This document shows positions 8,853 to 16,946 of a DNA stretch of 64,000 nucleotides, one piece after another; position 1 is the first letter of the stretch; each line of letters starts with the position of its first letter. Position numbers and translations under genes: made by a program. Source of the DNA: Allocatelliglobosispora scoriae (GTDB lineage: Bacteria; Actinomycetota; Actinomycetes; Mycobacteriales; Micromonosporaceae); NCBI RefSeq assembly GCF_014204945.1, contig NZ_JACHMN010000002.1, forward strand, positions 4,239,001-4,303,000. Direction: 5' to 3'. Under the pieces are notes generated by a model. It did no database searches and was not told the DNA's origin. It saw only the letters and a program-made list of their open reading frames with translations.

Positions 8853-9374
8853 TTAGTACAGCGGCTTTCCATCCGGTCCGAGCGCGGTTGTGCCGGAGTT
8901 GTCGGTGCTGCCGGTGGTCGCCGGTACCTGCGTCGTCGGCAGGATCGGTATTGCGGTGCTGCTCGGCTGTGTGCTGCCATCGTCGCGAGCGGCGGGCGCA
9001 TCCGCCATGAGCCGTTCGACATAGCCGACCTTCGCGCCTGAATACGCGTCGGCCTCACCGTAATTGTTGCTGATCTCCTTGGCCGCGCTGCCAAAGGCGA
9101 AGATCCCGTCCGCGTGTCGGGCGAGACTGGTGGTTGTCTCGACACGGACCGTTCGATGAGTGGCGAGGGCGTCGACGAGCTCGAAGAACTCCGCTGAGGA
9201 ATAGCCGTCCGGGACGCTCATGTCATCGAATATCTTCATTGCATGCGGCTTGTAGTCCAGATCGAGCTCGGCGATGAGCGAGTTGCCAAACTTAAGTAGA
9301 GTAGCCACGTCGACGTTGACGTCGCCGTAGTCTCGCAGCCAGCGAGGTCCGAGGTCTTCCTCCGAAATGGCCAT
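8853..9374 (-). CDS. type VII-associated small helical protein with Thr/Ser-rich tail
   Basis: A 173-residue unknown protein. Residues 1-110 look helical. The helix end carries YGEAD, which fits the YxxxD/E export motif of type VII substrates. Residues 115-165 are rich in T, S and P, and the protein ends GPDGKPLY. There is no signal peptide. AGGAGA precedes the ATG at 9374. The gene follows the mycosin-like protease by 8 bases in the same operon. A secreted partner or substrate of a type VII-like system is an inference from motif and context; no WXG motif is seen. Confidence 0.6.
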   Translation of the reverse strand: MAISEEDLGPRWLRDYGDVNVDVATLLKFGNSLIAELDLDYKPHAMKIFDDMSVPDGYSSAEFFELVDALATHRTVRVETTTSLARHADGIFAFGSAAKEISNNYGEADAYSGAKVGYVERLMADAPAARDDGSTQPSSTAIPILPTTQVPATTGSTDNSGTTALGPDGKPLY

Positions 9375-9382
9375 TGCTTCTC

Positions 9383-10513
9383 CTAGGACTTCCGGTTCCG
9401 CCGCCGACGAGCGACGGCGACGATGGCCATGACGGCTATGACAAGCAGGCAAGCGATCGCCATGAGGATGATCGACGCGCCGACGCCATCCGGCTGTGTC
9501 GGCGCCTCAGCCGTGCTGGTCGGTGCTGTGACGCTGAGGCTGCCGGTCTCACGCGAAGTTATAGACGGCGAAGGAAGAACGGCATCTGCGGTTAGCGCGG
9601 CGACGATGTCGACGAGACCGTTACCAGTCTGCTCGTCCTTGCCTCTGGTCCCCTTGTCAACAGCTGTAGCCAAGAGCCGGTAGATGACCTCGTCACGGCT
9701 GAGGGTGGGGTACCTCGACCAGATGAGAGCTAGCGCGCCCGCGATGATCGCAGCCGAGTCGCTGGTGCCAGTTCCGGTTCGATAGGAGTTACTGCTGCTG
9801 GTGGAAGTTATGTCGACTGCGGGCGCGGCAATGTCGAGGGCCTTGCCGGTCACGGACTTAGTCCAGTGATTCCCATTGCGATCTGTGCCACCAACCGCGA
9901 GCGCGAATCCGTCGTAGCTCGCCGGTGCCGCGACGAATGAATCGTCAGGTGCGTTCCCGGCGCTGCCGACGACGATGACGCCGGCCGCGTGAGCTCTCTT
10001 CACCGCTTCGAAGTCGCCTCCGGCAGTGTTGGCGGAGATCGAAATAATCTTGGCACCGTGGGCAACCGCCCAATCTATGGCCTTTGCATAGAAATTGCCG
10101 GGTATGGGTTCGTTGTCGTTGATGAAGACACGGATCGGTAGAATCCGCGCCTTCGGTGCGACGCCTAGGGCGCCGTCCTTGCCGCCGCTCCCGTGTCCAT
10201 GAGCGGCAATCAATCCAGCCATGCCGGTTCCATGGCCTGACTTGTCGCCCCATCCGTTACCGGCGCCACCGGCAACGATATCCGTGCCGGGTAACACGTT
10301 GCCGATGAGATCCGGATGATCTTGCTCTACTCCAGAGTCGATCACGGCGACGATGACGCCGTTGCCCTGTGTGATCTGATGAACTTCAGCGAACCGCAAT
10401 GCGGTGGCGAACCACTGCCGATCGCGCGTCGCATCCGCATAGGAAGGAACGGCGGGGAGCAGTGTCGCAAAGCTGAGTGATGCAACCAGTGAGGCGGCGA
10501 GGATGCGTTTCAT
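9383..10513 (-). CDS. mycosin-like S8 serine protease, membrane-anchored
   Basis: A 376-residue subtilisin-fold protease. It has a signal peptide (residues 1-27, MKRILAASLVASLSFATLLP) and triad Asp59 in VIDSG, His94 in GHGTGMAG and Ser251 in GTSDSA. The oxyanion Asn187 is in GSAGN. The C-terminal transmembrane helix at about 345-367 is followed by the basic tail RRRRNRKS. This is the mycosin (MycP/type VII-associated) architecture, with the protease outside and anchored at the C-terminus. The residues after the catalytic Ser (DSAAIIAGAL) differ from the usual MAAPHVAG. Its ATG overlaps the upstream gene's stop as ATGA. No EccB/C/D/E genes are in the window. Confidence 0.9.
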   Translation of the reverse strand: MKRILAASLVASLSFATLLPAVPSYADATRDRQWFATALRFAEVHQITQGNGVIVAVIDSGVEQDHPDLIGNVLPGTDIVAGGAGNGWGDKSGHGTGMAGLIAAHGHGSGGKDGALGVAPKARILPIRVFINDNEPIPGNFYAKAIDWAVAHGAKIISISANTAGGDFEAVKRAHAAGVIVVGSAGNAPDDSFVAAPASYDGFALAVGGTDRNGNHWTKSVTGKALDIAAPAVDITSTSSSNSYRTGTGTSDSAAIIAGALALIWSRYPTLSRDEVIYRLLATAVDKGTRGKDEQTGNGLVDIVAALTADAVLPSPSITSRETGSLSVTAPTSTAEAPTQPDGVGASIILMAIACLLVIAVMAIVAVARRRRNRKS

Positions 10514-11775
10514 CGGCGGCCAATCGACGGACCGGGATCGATAGGGCCCGGCTCTGCGGGTGCCTCAATGACCGGGGCCACTCCTTCGGCGACCTCCCAA
10601 GGGTTTTCGGGGTCCCAACCGCGTTGTTCCTGCTTGGAGCTGCGTGAGTCGACCCTTGCGCCTGCGCCAAGAGGCAATCCGTGCGATACTCCACCTCGCA
10701 CGCCAGCATTTGACGGTGTGGCGCCAGAGCGTCCGGCAGTCAAACCGCTGATTACGCCGCCGACAGGATTGACCATGCGGCTACCTGTGGCTGCTGGAGT
10801 CCGTCCGGCAGCACCACCGATGACACCGCCGGTCATGCCACTGTTCTGTCGTGTGCTGCCACCGATGACTCCGCCAGGCGGGATCGGTAGGGGAGGCGCA
10901 GCTCCGGGTCCTCCAGGAAGGGGAGGCGGTGCCGGTAGGCCGCCGATCGGAGACGGAATACCGCCGGGAGGTGTCGTGGGCGATGGTGTGGCGCCGCTGA
11001 GGATCGGGCCACCGCCGTGCGGGTGCGGCGTCGGCTCGTGCACCGTAATCGGTGCGGGGATGAAGGGTGGAATGAGTCCGGCACCATCGCTGCCACCATT
11101 GCCGGGTTCGTCGCGGTCTCGTGCGCGACCTGTGGGCGGTGTGTATGTCGGTGGGACGACCATTCTGCTGTTGGCTGAGCTCAGATCTGTGCTGACGCCC
11201 CACATGATCCCGCGTGCCTCGGTTGTGATCTCCTGCTGGCGTCCAGCTACCCCCGGGTTGCGGTTCCGCTGCTGCCAGAGGCTAATTGCCTGTACGTAGC
11301 CCAGATTCTGCTGATGCCCGAACCGCTCCAGCAGCTCCTGCTTCTTCGTCGCTAGCTTATTATCATAGGTTACCTGGCGGGCAGCATTCGCCTGATACTC
11401 CTCATAGAGCGGCTTCAGCTTCCCCTTGGCGAGCCCAAGGCTCAGCGCCATATCGCTGGCGCTCGCCTTGTTGATCACCGCGGAGTCGAAGACCGCCTCT
11501 ACATTGGCGATGAGCTCGTCGAGCTTCGCGACATAGACCCGGGCAGCCTCACTCTTCTCCGGTGGCCACGCCGTTGCGAGCTTGCTACGGAAGTCCTTGA
11601 GCCGGTAAAGGTTTGCGCTCGCCAGCTCGTGGGTCTTGGTCCAGCCGGCCGAGTGCGTCCACATCGGATCAAGGTCGAGTTGGCCGATGTAACCCCAGAT
11701 CGTCGGGACATCCTTGTCGTTCCAATTTGTCCAACGGCTGGTGGATCCACCGCCACCGCCAGCGTCGTGGACCAT
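10510..11775 (-). CDS. large Pro/Gly-rich type VII-like secreted protein
   Basis: A 421-residue protein of unknown function. Residues 20-200 are mainly helical, with several W-containing motifs (WTHSAGWTKTHELA, then AWPPEKSEAARVYVAKLD) that recall WXG/PPE-type export domains. Residues 205-360 are a proline- and glycine-rich segment with recurring GGVIGG. The C-terminus contains WDPENPWEVAEGVAPVI, a compact acidic motif. No classical signal peptide is present. It is the first gene of the orphan mycosin operon and is translationally coupled to the protease. It is probably the protease's client or scaffold (inference). Confidence 0.6.
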   Translation of the reverse strand: MVHDAGGGGGSTSRWTNWNDKDVPTIWGYIGQLDLDPMWTHSAGWTKTHELASANLYRLKDFRSKLATAWPPEKSEAARVYVAKLDELIANVEAVFDSAVINKASASDMALSLGLAKGKLKPLYEEYQANAARQVTYDNKLATKKQELLERFGHQQNLGYVQAISLWQQRNRNPGVAGRQQEITTEARGIMWGVSTDLSSANSRMVVPPTYTPPTGRARDRDEPGNGGSDGAGLIPPFIPAPITVHEPTPHPHGGGPILSGATPSPTTPPGGIPSPIGGLPAPPPLPGGPGAAPPLPIPPGGVIGGSTRQNSGMTGGVIGGAAGRTPAATGSRMVNPVGGVISGLTAGRSGATPSNAGVRGGVSHGLPLGAGARVDSRSSKQEQRGWDPENPWEVAEGVAPVIEAPAEPGPIDPGPSIGRR

Positions 11776-11896
11776 GCTGACCTCCCCGCCCGCACTACCG
11801 CCCAGTGCAGCCCCCGTCGGCCGAAAGCGTATCGAAAGGCGCCCACTCGTGGCGACCCCTCAGTACCCGATTGCCGGTTTTGGTCGTTCTTACCGA

Positions 11897-12544
11897 GTGA
11901 AGCGCTTTGTGGCCGTACCCGTCGCGGTGTTGGTGTTGGGTCTTGCGGCGTGCGAGCCGGGAGCACCGCGCGCGGCCGATGGGAGATCGGCGAGCCAGAG
12001 CGGTCGGGCGGCGACGGTCGACGAGAATACCGGAATCCCGGACCGGATGCTCGTGACCAGGCGGGACCTCGGCGGGGCGGGCTGGGACGAGGTGGCGCTA
12101 CCCGCGTCGTCCGGCTGGAGCTTCGCGCTGCGGGACTGCGTCGGCTATCACGACGCCGATTATCCGGCGCAGCGGCGGCGGCTCGCGGTCCGCGGCACGG
12201 CCTTCAGTCAGGGGCGCGCGGGCCGCTTGGTCCAGGCGTTGATCGAGCTCTACCCGCCGGGCTGGTCGGCCGAGGCACTCGACGACGTGCGCGGGGTTGT
12301 GCAGAACTGCGGCCGGTACGAGCACATCGCGAGCCTGCACAGCCACTCCATCGTCGAGGTGGACTTCGCGGGGCAGGAGGCATTGTTGGTGCACAGCACG
12401 GAGATCTGGCCGTACGAGGAGCCGACGGAGTGGTGGACGGCCGTGGTCCGCCGCGACGACCTCGTCGCCACGGTGACCGGCCACGGCCTCACCGACACCG
12501 AGCTACGCAAGATCGCCATCAAGGCGGCAGCAAGGCTGAACTAG
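11897..12544 (+). CDS. putative lipoprotein, unknown function
   Basis: A 215-residue protein with lipoprotein signal VKRFVAVPVAVLVLGLAAC, with Cys19 as lipidation site. A Ser/Ala-rich linker follows, then a compact domain of about 165 residues resembling the sensor-like exported domains common in actinobacteria. Cysteines in LRDCVGYH and VQNCGRY may form a disulphide. The GTG start is chosen because it gives a perfect lipobox; there is no clear Shine-Dalgarno. It is transcribed away from the mycosin operon and towards pccB. No function is recognised. Confidence 0.65.
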   Translation: MKRFVAVPVAVLVLGLAACEPGAPRAADGRSASQSGRAATVDENTGIPDRMLVTRRDLGGAGWDEVALPASSGWSFALRDCVGYHDADYPAQRRRLAVRGTAFSQGRAGRLVQALIELYPPGWSAEALDDVRGVVQNCGRYEHIASLHSHSIVEVDFAGQEALLVHSTEIWPYEEPTEWWTAVVRRDDLVATVTGHGLTDTELRKIAIKAAARLN

Positions 12545-12547
12545 GAA

Positions 12548-12580
12548 GGGAGCAGGAGCGGCTGGGGAGCAGGAGCGGCT
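12548..12580. repeat. 17-bp tandem duplication at the pccB-side edge of the block
   Basis: GGGAGCAGGAGCGGCT occurs at 12548-12563 and again at 12565-12580. The two copies are one base apart and fill the space between the lipoprotein stop and the pccB stop codon. Confidence 0.7.
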
Positions 12581-14156
12581 ACAGCGGGATGTTGCCGTGC
12601 TTCTTCGGCGGCAGCGTCTCCCGCTTGTTGCGCAGCACCCGCAGCCCGCGCACGATCTGCGCCCGGGTCGACGACGGCTGGATGACGGCGTCGATGTATC
12701 CCCGCTCGGCAGCGATATACGGGTTGGCGAGCGTGTCCTCATACTCCGTGATGAACCTGGCCCGCTCCGCCACCGGATCGGCGGCCGAAGCCAGCTCGGA
12801 CCGGTAGAGGATGTTGACGGCTCCCTGCGCCCCCATGACGGCGATCTGCGCGGTCGGCCAGGCGAAGTTGAGATCGGCACCGAGGTGCTTGGAGCCCATC
12901 ACGTCGTATGCGCCGCCGTACGCCTTCCTCGTGATCACGGTGATCTTCGGGACGGTGGCCTCGGCGTACGCGTAGATCAGCTTGGCGCCACGGCGGATGA
13001 TCCCGTCCCACTCCTGCCCGGTGCCCGGAAGGAACCCGGGTACGTCGACGAACGTGAGCACCGGCAGGTTGAACGCATCACATGTGCGCACGAAGCGAGC
13101 CGCCTTCTCGCTCGCCGCGATGTCGAGCGTGCCGGCGAAGTGCAGCGGCTGGTTGGCGACGATCCCGACCGGCCGCCCCTCGACCCGCCCGAACCCGACG
13201 ACGATGTTCTGCGCGTAGAGCGAGTGGACCTCGAGGAAGTCTCCCTCGTCGACCACCGCCTCGATGACGGCATGGATGTCGTAGGGCTGGTTGGCGGAGT
13301 CCGGGATCAGCGTGTCCAGCGCGAGGTCCGACTCGGACGACTCCAGCGAGGCCACGACGGGCAGCGCGGGGGCGGCGTCCATGTTGTTGGACGGCAGGTG
13401 CGCGAGCAACGCCTTGACGTAGTCGATCGCGTCCTCCTCGTCGGTGGCGAGGTAGTGCGCGTTGCCCGACTTCGTGTTGTGGGTCCGGGCGCCGCCGAGC
13501 TCCTCCATGCCGACGTCTTCGCCGGTCACCGTCTTGATCACGTCGGGACCGGTGATGAACATGTGGCTCGTCTGGTCGACCATGACGGTGAAGTCGGTGA
13601 CGGCGGGTGAGTACACGGCCCCGCCCGCGCACGGGCCCATGACGAGGGAGATCTGCGGGATGACCCCGCTGGCCCGGACGTTGCGGAAGAAGATCTCTCC
13701 GTAGAGGCCGAGGCTGACCACGCCCTCCTGAATCCGGGCGCCGCCGGAGTCGTTGATGCCGATGACCGGGCAGCCGGTCTTCATCGCCAGCTCCATCACC
13801 TTGACGATCTTCTCGCCGAAGACCTCGCCGAGCGAGCCGCCGAAGACGGTGAAGTCCTGCGCGAAGACGCAGACGGGCCGACCGTCGATCGTGCCGTAGC
13901 CGGTCACGACACCGTCGCCGTAGGGCCGGGTCTTCTCCAGGCCGAAGGCGATCGACCGGTGCCGGGCGAGCTCGTCGAGCTCGACGAACGAATCCGGGTC
14001 GAGCAGCAGCTCGATCCGCTCCCGCGCGGTCTTCTTGCCGCGCGCGTGCTGCTTCTCCACAGCCCGGGCGGAGCCCGCGTGAACGGCCTCCTCGGCACGG
14101 GAGGCCAGCTCCGCGAGCTTGCCTGCGGTCGTATGAGGATCAACAGCGGACGTCAT
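12579..14156 (-). CDS. pccB: acyl-CoA (propionyl/acetyl-CoA) carboxylase beta subunit
   Basis: Carboxyltransferase subunit (525 residues) that moves the carboxyl from biotin on AccA to acetyl- or propionyl-CoA for fatty-acid or methylmalonyl-CoA supply. Two crotonase-like domains are visible. The N-terminal oxyanion region has [13 protein letters not shown] and [17 protein letters not shown]; the C-terminal half has [17 protein letters not shown] and [13 protein letters not shown]. The length matches AccD5/PccB. No Shine-Dalgarno is visible; TAATAT (14164-14169 on this strand) lies 7 bases before the ATG, so the message is probably leaderless. It is divergent from birA, which biotinylates its partner. 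Confidence 0.95.
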   Translation of the reverse strand: MTSAVDPHTTAGKLAELASRAEEAVHAGSARAVEKQHARGKKTARERIELLLDPDSFVELDELARHRSIAFGLEKTRPYGDGVVTGYGTIDGRPVCVFAQDFTVFGGSLGEVFGEKIVKVMELAMKTGCPVIGINDSGGARIQEGVVSLGLYGEIFFRNVRASGVIPQISLVMGPCAGGAVYSPAVTDFTVMVDQTSHMFITGPDVIKTVTGEDVGMEELGGARTHNTKSGNAHYLATDEEDAIDYVKALLAHLPSNNMDAAPALPVVASLESSESDLALDTLIPDSANQPYDIHAVIEAVVDEGDFLEVHSLYAQNIVVGFGRVEGRPVGIVANQPLHFAGTLDIAASEKAARFVRTCDAFNLPVLTFVDVPGFLPGTGQEWDGIIRRGAKLIYAYAEATVPKITVITRKAYGGAYDVMGSKHLGADLNFAWPTAQIAVMGAQGAVNILYRSELASAADPVAERARFITEYEDTLANPYIAAERGYIDAVIQPSSTRAQIVRGLRVLRNKRETLPPKKHGNIPL

Positions 14157-14181
14157 GCGGCTGATATTAGCGATCGTTCAG

Positions 14182-14199
14182 CAGGCTTGTGACAGCCTG
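14182..14199. promoter_or_regulatory. inverted repeat between divergent pccB and birA
   Basis: CAGGCT-N6-AGCCTG is a perfect 6-bp inverted repeat in the 48-base divergent spacer, beside the pccB -10 (ATATTA on the plus strand at 14164-14169). It could be an operator; no regulator is identified. Confidence 0.35.
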
Positions 14200-14204
14200 A
14201 CGGT

Positions 14205-15041
14205 GTGAGATTGCGAGCACCCCTGGACCCGATGGACCTGACCCTCCCCGCCGGATGGCGGTTACACGCCGTGACCGAGACCGGCTCGACCAACGCCGAC
14301 GTCGCCGAAGCCGCCCGTCGCGGTGCGCCGGAGGGCCTCGTCGTCACCGCCGAGCGCCAGACCGCGGGCCGGGGCCGCCTCGACCGGTCCTGGGAATCAC
14401 CGGCCGGAGCCGGGCTCATGTTCTCGGTCCTGCTGCGCCCGGCCGTCCCGGTCGCGCGCTGGGGGTGGCTTCCGCTGCTCGCGGGCGTCGCGCTTGCTCA
14501 TGCGGTACGCGGGACCGCAGCCCTCGACGCCGAGCTGAAGTGGCCGAACGATCTGCTCGTGGGGGGACGCAAGTGTGCCGGCATCCTCGCCGAGGCGGTG
14601 CCGGACGGCGTGGTGATCGGGATCGGCCTCAACGTCTCGCTGACCGAGGAGGAGCTGCCGACCGGTCCGACCGGGCTGGCTCCCACCTCGCTGCTGCTCG
14701 CCGGTGCCGATGACGGCCGGGCGAACCGGGCCGCTCTGCTCGAAGCGATCCTGCGCGGGCTCGCCGAATGGGCGGTGATCTGGAACTCGATGGGCGGGGA
14801 CCCGGTGGCGTCCGGGCTGCGCGAGGCCTACCTGGGCTGCTGCGGGACGATCGGTCAGCAGGTCAGGGCCGTGATACCCGGCGGCGGCGAGAGTGGTGGC
14901 GAGATCATCGGGCTCGCCGACACGGTGGACGCCGACGGTCGGCTGGTGATCATCGATGCGAGCGGTGCCCGGCAAGCCGTCGCGGCGGCCGATGTTATCC
15001 ATGTCCGACCGCATGAGGCGGGACTGGACGGCAGGCACTAG
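14205..15041 (+). CDS. birA: biotin--[acetyl-CoA-carboxylase] ligase
   Basis: A 278-residue ligase that attaches biotin to the AccA lysine through biotinyl-AMP. The catalytic signature is AGRGRLDRSWESPAG. Next come LKWPNDLLVGGRKCAGIL with the active-site lysine and the C-terminal SH3-like domain (GEIIGLADTVDADGRLV). It lacks the N-terminal DNA-binding domain of E. coli BirA, so it is a class I, non-regulatory ligase. GTG 14205 is used; an in-frame ATG nine codons on is the alternative. Divergence from pccB fits a biotin-carboxylase role. Confidence 0.93.
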   Translation: MRLRAPLDPMDLTLPAGWRLHAVTETGSTNADVAEAARRGAPEGLVVTAERQTAGRGRLDRSWESPAGAGLMFSVLLRPAVPVARWGWLPLLAGVALAHAVRGTAALDAELKWPNDLLVGGRKCAGILAEAVPDGVVIGIGLNVSLTEEELPTGPTGLAPTSLLLAGADDGRANRAALLEAILRGLAEWAVIWNSMGGDPVASGLREAYLGCCGTIGQQVRAVIPGGGESGGEIIGLADTVDADGRLVIIDASGARQAVAAADVIHVRPHEAGLDGRH

Positions 15042-15077
15042 CCTCGGCGCGTACGTATTCGCTAGGAGGTAGGGCTC

Positions 15078-15608
15078 GTGGCATTTCCCGAGGACATTCT
15101 CACCGAGGGTGAGCATGTCGACATGCATCTCCACCCTCACTGGAAGGCTCTGATCTGGCCCGTCGTCGTGCTGGTGGCGGCTATCGCCGGCGTCGCAGCG
15201 ACCGCGATCTGGATCGGCGGTGACATCCCCGTCTACATCGCCGCCGCCATCGGACTGATCCTGGTCTTCTGGCTGACGGTGTGGCCGTGGCTGGTCTGGA
15301 AGACGACACACTACGTCTTCACCAACGAGCGGGTGCTGCTGCAGACCGGCGTCTTCTCCCGCGACCGTCGTGACATTCCGGTGAGCCGGATCAACGACCA
15401 CTCGATGTCCCAGTCCTTCGTCGAGCGGATGCTGAGCTGCGGCACGCTGACCATCGAGTCGGCGGGCGAGCGCGGCCAGTCCGTGCTCAACGACATCCCC
15501 AACGTGGAGAAGGTGCAGACCCGCCTCTACGAGATCGTCGAGCGCGACCGCGATGCACACAGCTTCAACGACGACGAGCGGGCCAAGCCGGTCACCCCGT
15601 CGGCTTAG
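15078..15608 (+). CDS. PH domain-containing membrane protein
   Basis: A 176-residue protein with two adjacent hydrophobic helices at about 25-75 (LIWPVVVLVAAIAGVAATAI and YIAAAIGLILVFWLTVWPWL). A bacterial PH (bPH2, YdbS-like) domain of about 80 residues follows (TNERVLLQTGVFSRDRRDIPV). AGGAGG precedes the GTG start. Proteins of this type are widespread in actinobacteria and bind the membrane face; no enzymatic role is known. The C-terminal 20 residues are charged and probably disordered. Confidence 0.85.
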   Translation: MAFPEDILTEGEHVDMHLHPHWKALIWPVVVLVAAIAGVAATAIWIGGDIPVYIAAAIGLILVFWLTVWPWLVWKTTHYVFTNERVLLQTGVFSRDRRDIPVSRINDHSMSQSFVERMLSCGTLTIESAGERGQSVLNDIPNVEKVQTRLYEIVERDRDAHSFNDDERAKPVTPSA

Positions 15609-15638
15609 GCGCTGGTCAAGCGTCGGTCAGTCAGATCA

Positions 15639-15673
15639 GCTCTCGGTGTCCCGGTCCGGGGCACCGAGAGCTG
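15639..15673. terminator. bidirectional terminator hairpin
   Basis: AGCTCTCGGTG (15639-15649) pairs with CACCGAGAGCT (15663-15673). The loop can add a few more G-C pairs. It sits between the convergent PH-domain and gtrA genes. Confidence 0.65.
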
Positions 15674-15712
15674 CGAAGACTCAAGTCCGAGAGGCCTTCT
15701 CAGCGCGAAGGC

Positions 15713-16345
15713 TCAGCGCGAAGACTTGGCGGGACGCTTGCGCAGGGTCGGGCGCTGCGGTGCGGCGGCCGACTTCTTCTCCAGCTCCCGCTCCAGCTCA
15801 TCCGTGAGCTCCTCGAACTCGTTCTCATTCGAGAGCTGACCGGTGACCGCGACGGCGGCCAGCAGCGCCGCCTCCTCGGACAGCGGCTCCGGGATGTGCG
15901 CGGTGATCGTCGGACTGGTGAAGACGAATGTCCGGTAGGACCAGAAGCGGAACGCCGTGCCGAGCACGAGGCCGACCATCTTCGCGATGTTGACGGCGAT
16001 GATGCCCGTCAGGCCGAGCAGGTAGACGGTGCCGCCGAGCAGCGCGGACTCGATGCCCAGGCCGATCAGGTTGAAGACGAAGAAGAGCACGAATTCGCGG
16101 CGGGTGGAGTGCCCGCTCGGCCGGTCCTTGAAGGTCCAGTGCCGGTTCATGAAGTAGGCGAAAACCGTCGCGACGACCGTCGCCACCATGTTGGCCTTGA
16201 GCCGGCCGACGTTGTCGATGCTCAGCAGCAGGGCATTGAACACAGCGAGGTTGATCAACGTGTTCAAGACGCCCACTGCGCCGAACTTCACGAGTTCGTG
16301 AGCGAGCTTCTGCCAGCGCTCCGGCAGGTACTGGACAAGACGCAC
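15713..16345 (-). CDS. GtrA family membrane protein (first copy)
   Basis: A 210-residue protein with four transmembrane helices. It has the GtrA/DPMS-like pattern ELVKFGAVGVLNTLINLAVF near the N-terminus, and NRHWTFKD and FWSYRTFVF after helices 2 and 4. GtrA proteins help flip or present polyprenyl-linked sugars for cell-wall or lipopolysaccharide decoration. After the fourth helix there is a long charged tail (residues 140-210), ending in basic residues. It is transcribed downstream of a second GtrA and a sigma factor. A 12-base duplication (CTCAGCGCGAAG) lies over the stop codon. Confidence 0.85.
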   Translation of the reverse strand: MRLVQYLPERWQKLAHELVKFGAVGVLNTLINLAVFNALLLSIDNVGRLKANMVATVVATVFAYFMNRHWTFKDRPSGHSTRREFVLFFVFNLIGLGIESALLGGTVYLLGLTGIIAVNIAKMVGLVLGTAFRFWSYRTFVFTSPTITAHIPEPLSEEAALLAAVAVTGQLSNENEFEELTDELERELEKKSAAAPQRPTLRKRPAKSSR

Positions 16346-16406
16346 GCGTCAAACCTTACGCGAACATCGGTGAACCGAGACATCCAGCAGCCAAGTGCGG
16401 GCCAGG

Positions 16407-16937
16407 TCACGCCTCTTCGGTCACGGGGGCAGCGTTCGGGGCCAGGAAGACAAAGCGGCGATAAGCCCAGAACCGGAAAATCGTCCCGAAGACGTTGCCG
16501 ACGACACTTCCCGCGATCAGGCTGGCGAGCTTCGTGTCGAAGACCTCGGGCCAGATGCCGCCCAGGCCGTATTTCGAGATCGCCACGCAGATGAGGGCGA
16601 TGCCCAGGCCGACGAGGTTGAAGAAGAAGTAGAGCGCGTACTCCCGGCCCAGGCCGGAGCTCTCCCGGTCGCGCCAGGTCCAGTAGCGGTTGCCCGCGAA
16701 GGCGAGGGTCGCCGCGATCGTGGTGGAGATCGCCTTCGCCGCCAGGTCCTCGACGCCCTGGGCGAGCAGGATCGCGTTGAGCCCGAAGTCGACGCCGAAG
16801 CAGAGCCCGCCGACGACACCGAACTTGCCCAGCTCATGCACCAGATGGCTGAACCGGTCATAGAGCCCGGCGATCAGCCCGGCCTCCCGCGCGGGTGCGG
16901 GTGCGGACGGCGGGGGCGGGCTGGTCAGGGTGGACAC
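16407..16937 (-). CDS. GtrA family membrane protein (second copy)
   Basis: A 176-residue GtrA protein with four transmembrane helices. It shares ELGKFGVVGGLCFGVDFGLN, NRYWTWRD and RFWAYRRFVF with the neighbouring copy, so the pair arose by duplication or acts as a heteromer. The N-terminus is a Pro/Ala-rich cytoplasmic stretch. It starts (GTG) 9 bases after the sigma-factor stop, indicating one operon of sigma factor, gtrA and gtrA. A role in polyprenyl-phosphate sugar transfer is the family assignment; the substrate is unknown. Confidence 0.85.
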   Translation of the reverse strand: MSTLTSPPPPSAPAPAREAGLIAGLYDRFSHLVHELGKFGVVGGLCFGVDFGLNAILLAQGVEDLAAKAISTTIAATLAFAGNRYWTWRDRESSGLGREYALYFFFNLVGLGIALICVAISKYGLGGIWPEVFDTKLASLIAGSVVGNVFGTIFRFWAYRRFVFLAPNAAPVTEEA

Positions 16938-16946
16938 GCACCGAGC

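Noticed and set aside
14182-14199. BirA operator
   Set aside because: The BirA here lacks a DNA-binding domain, so biotin control through it is unlikely; the small inverted repeat is kept only as a weak site.
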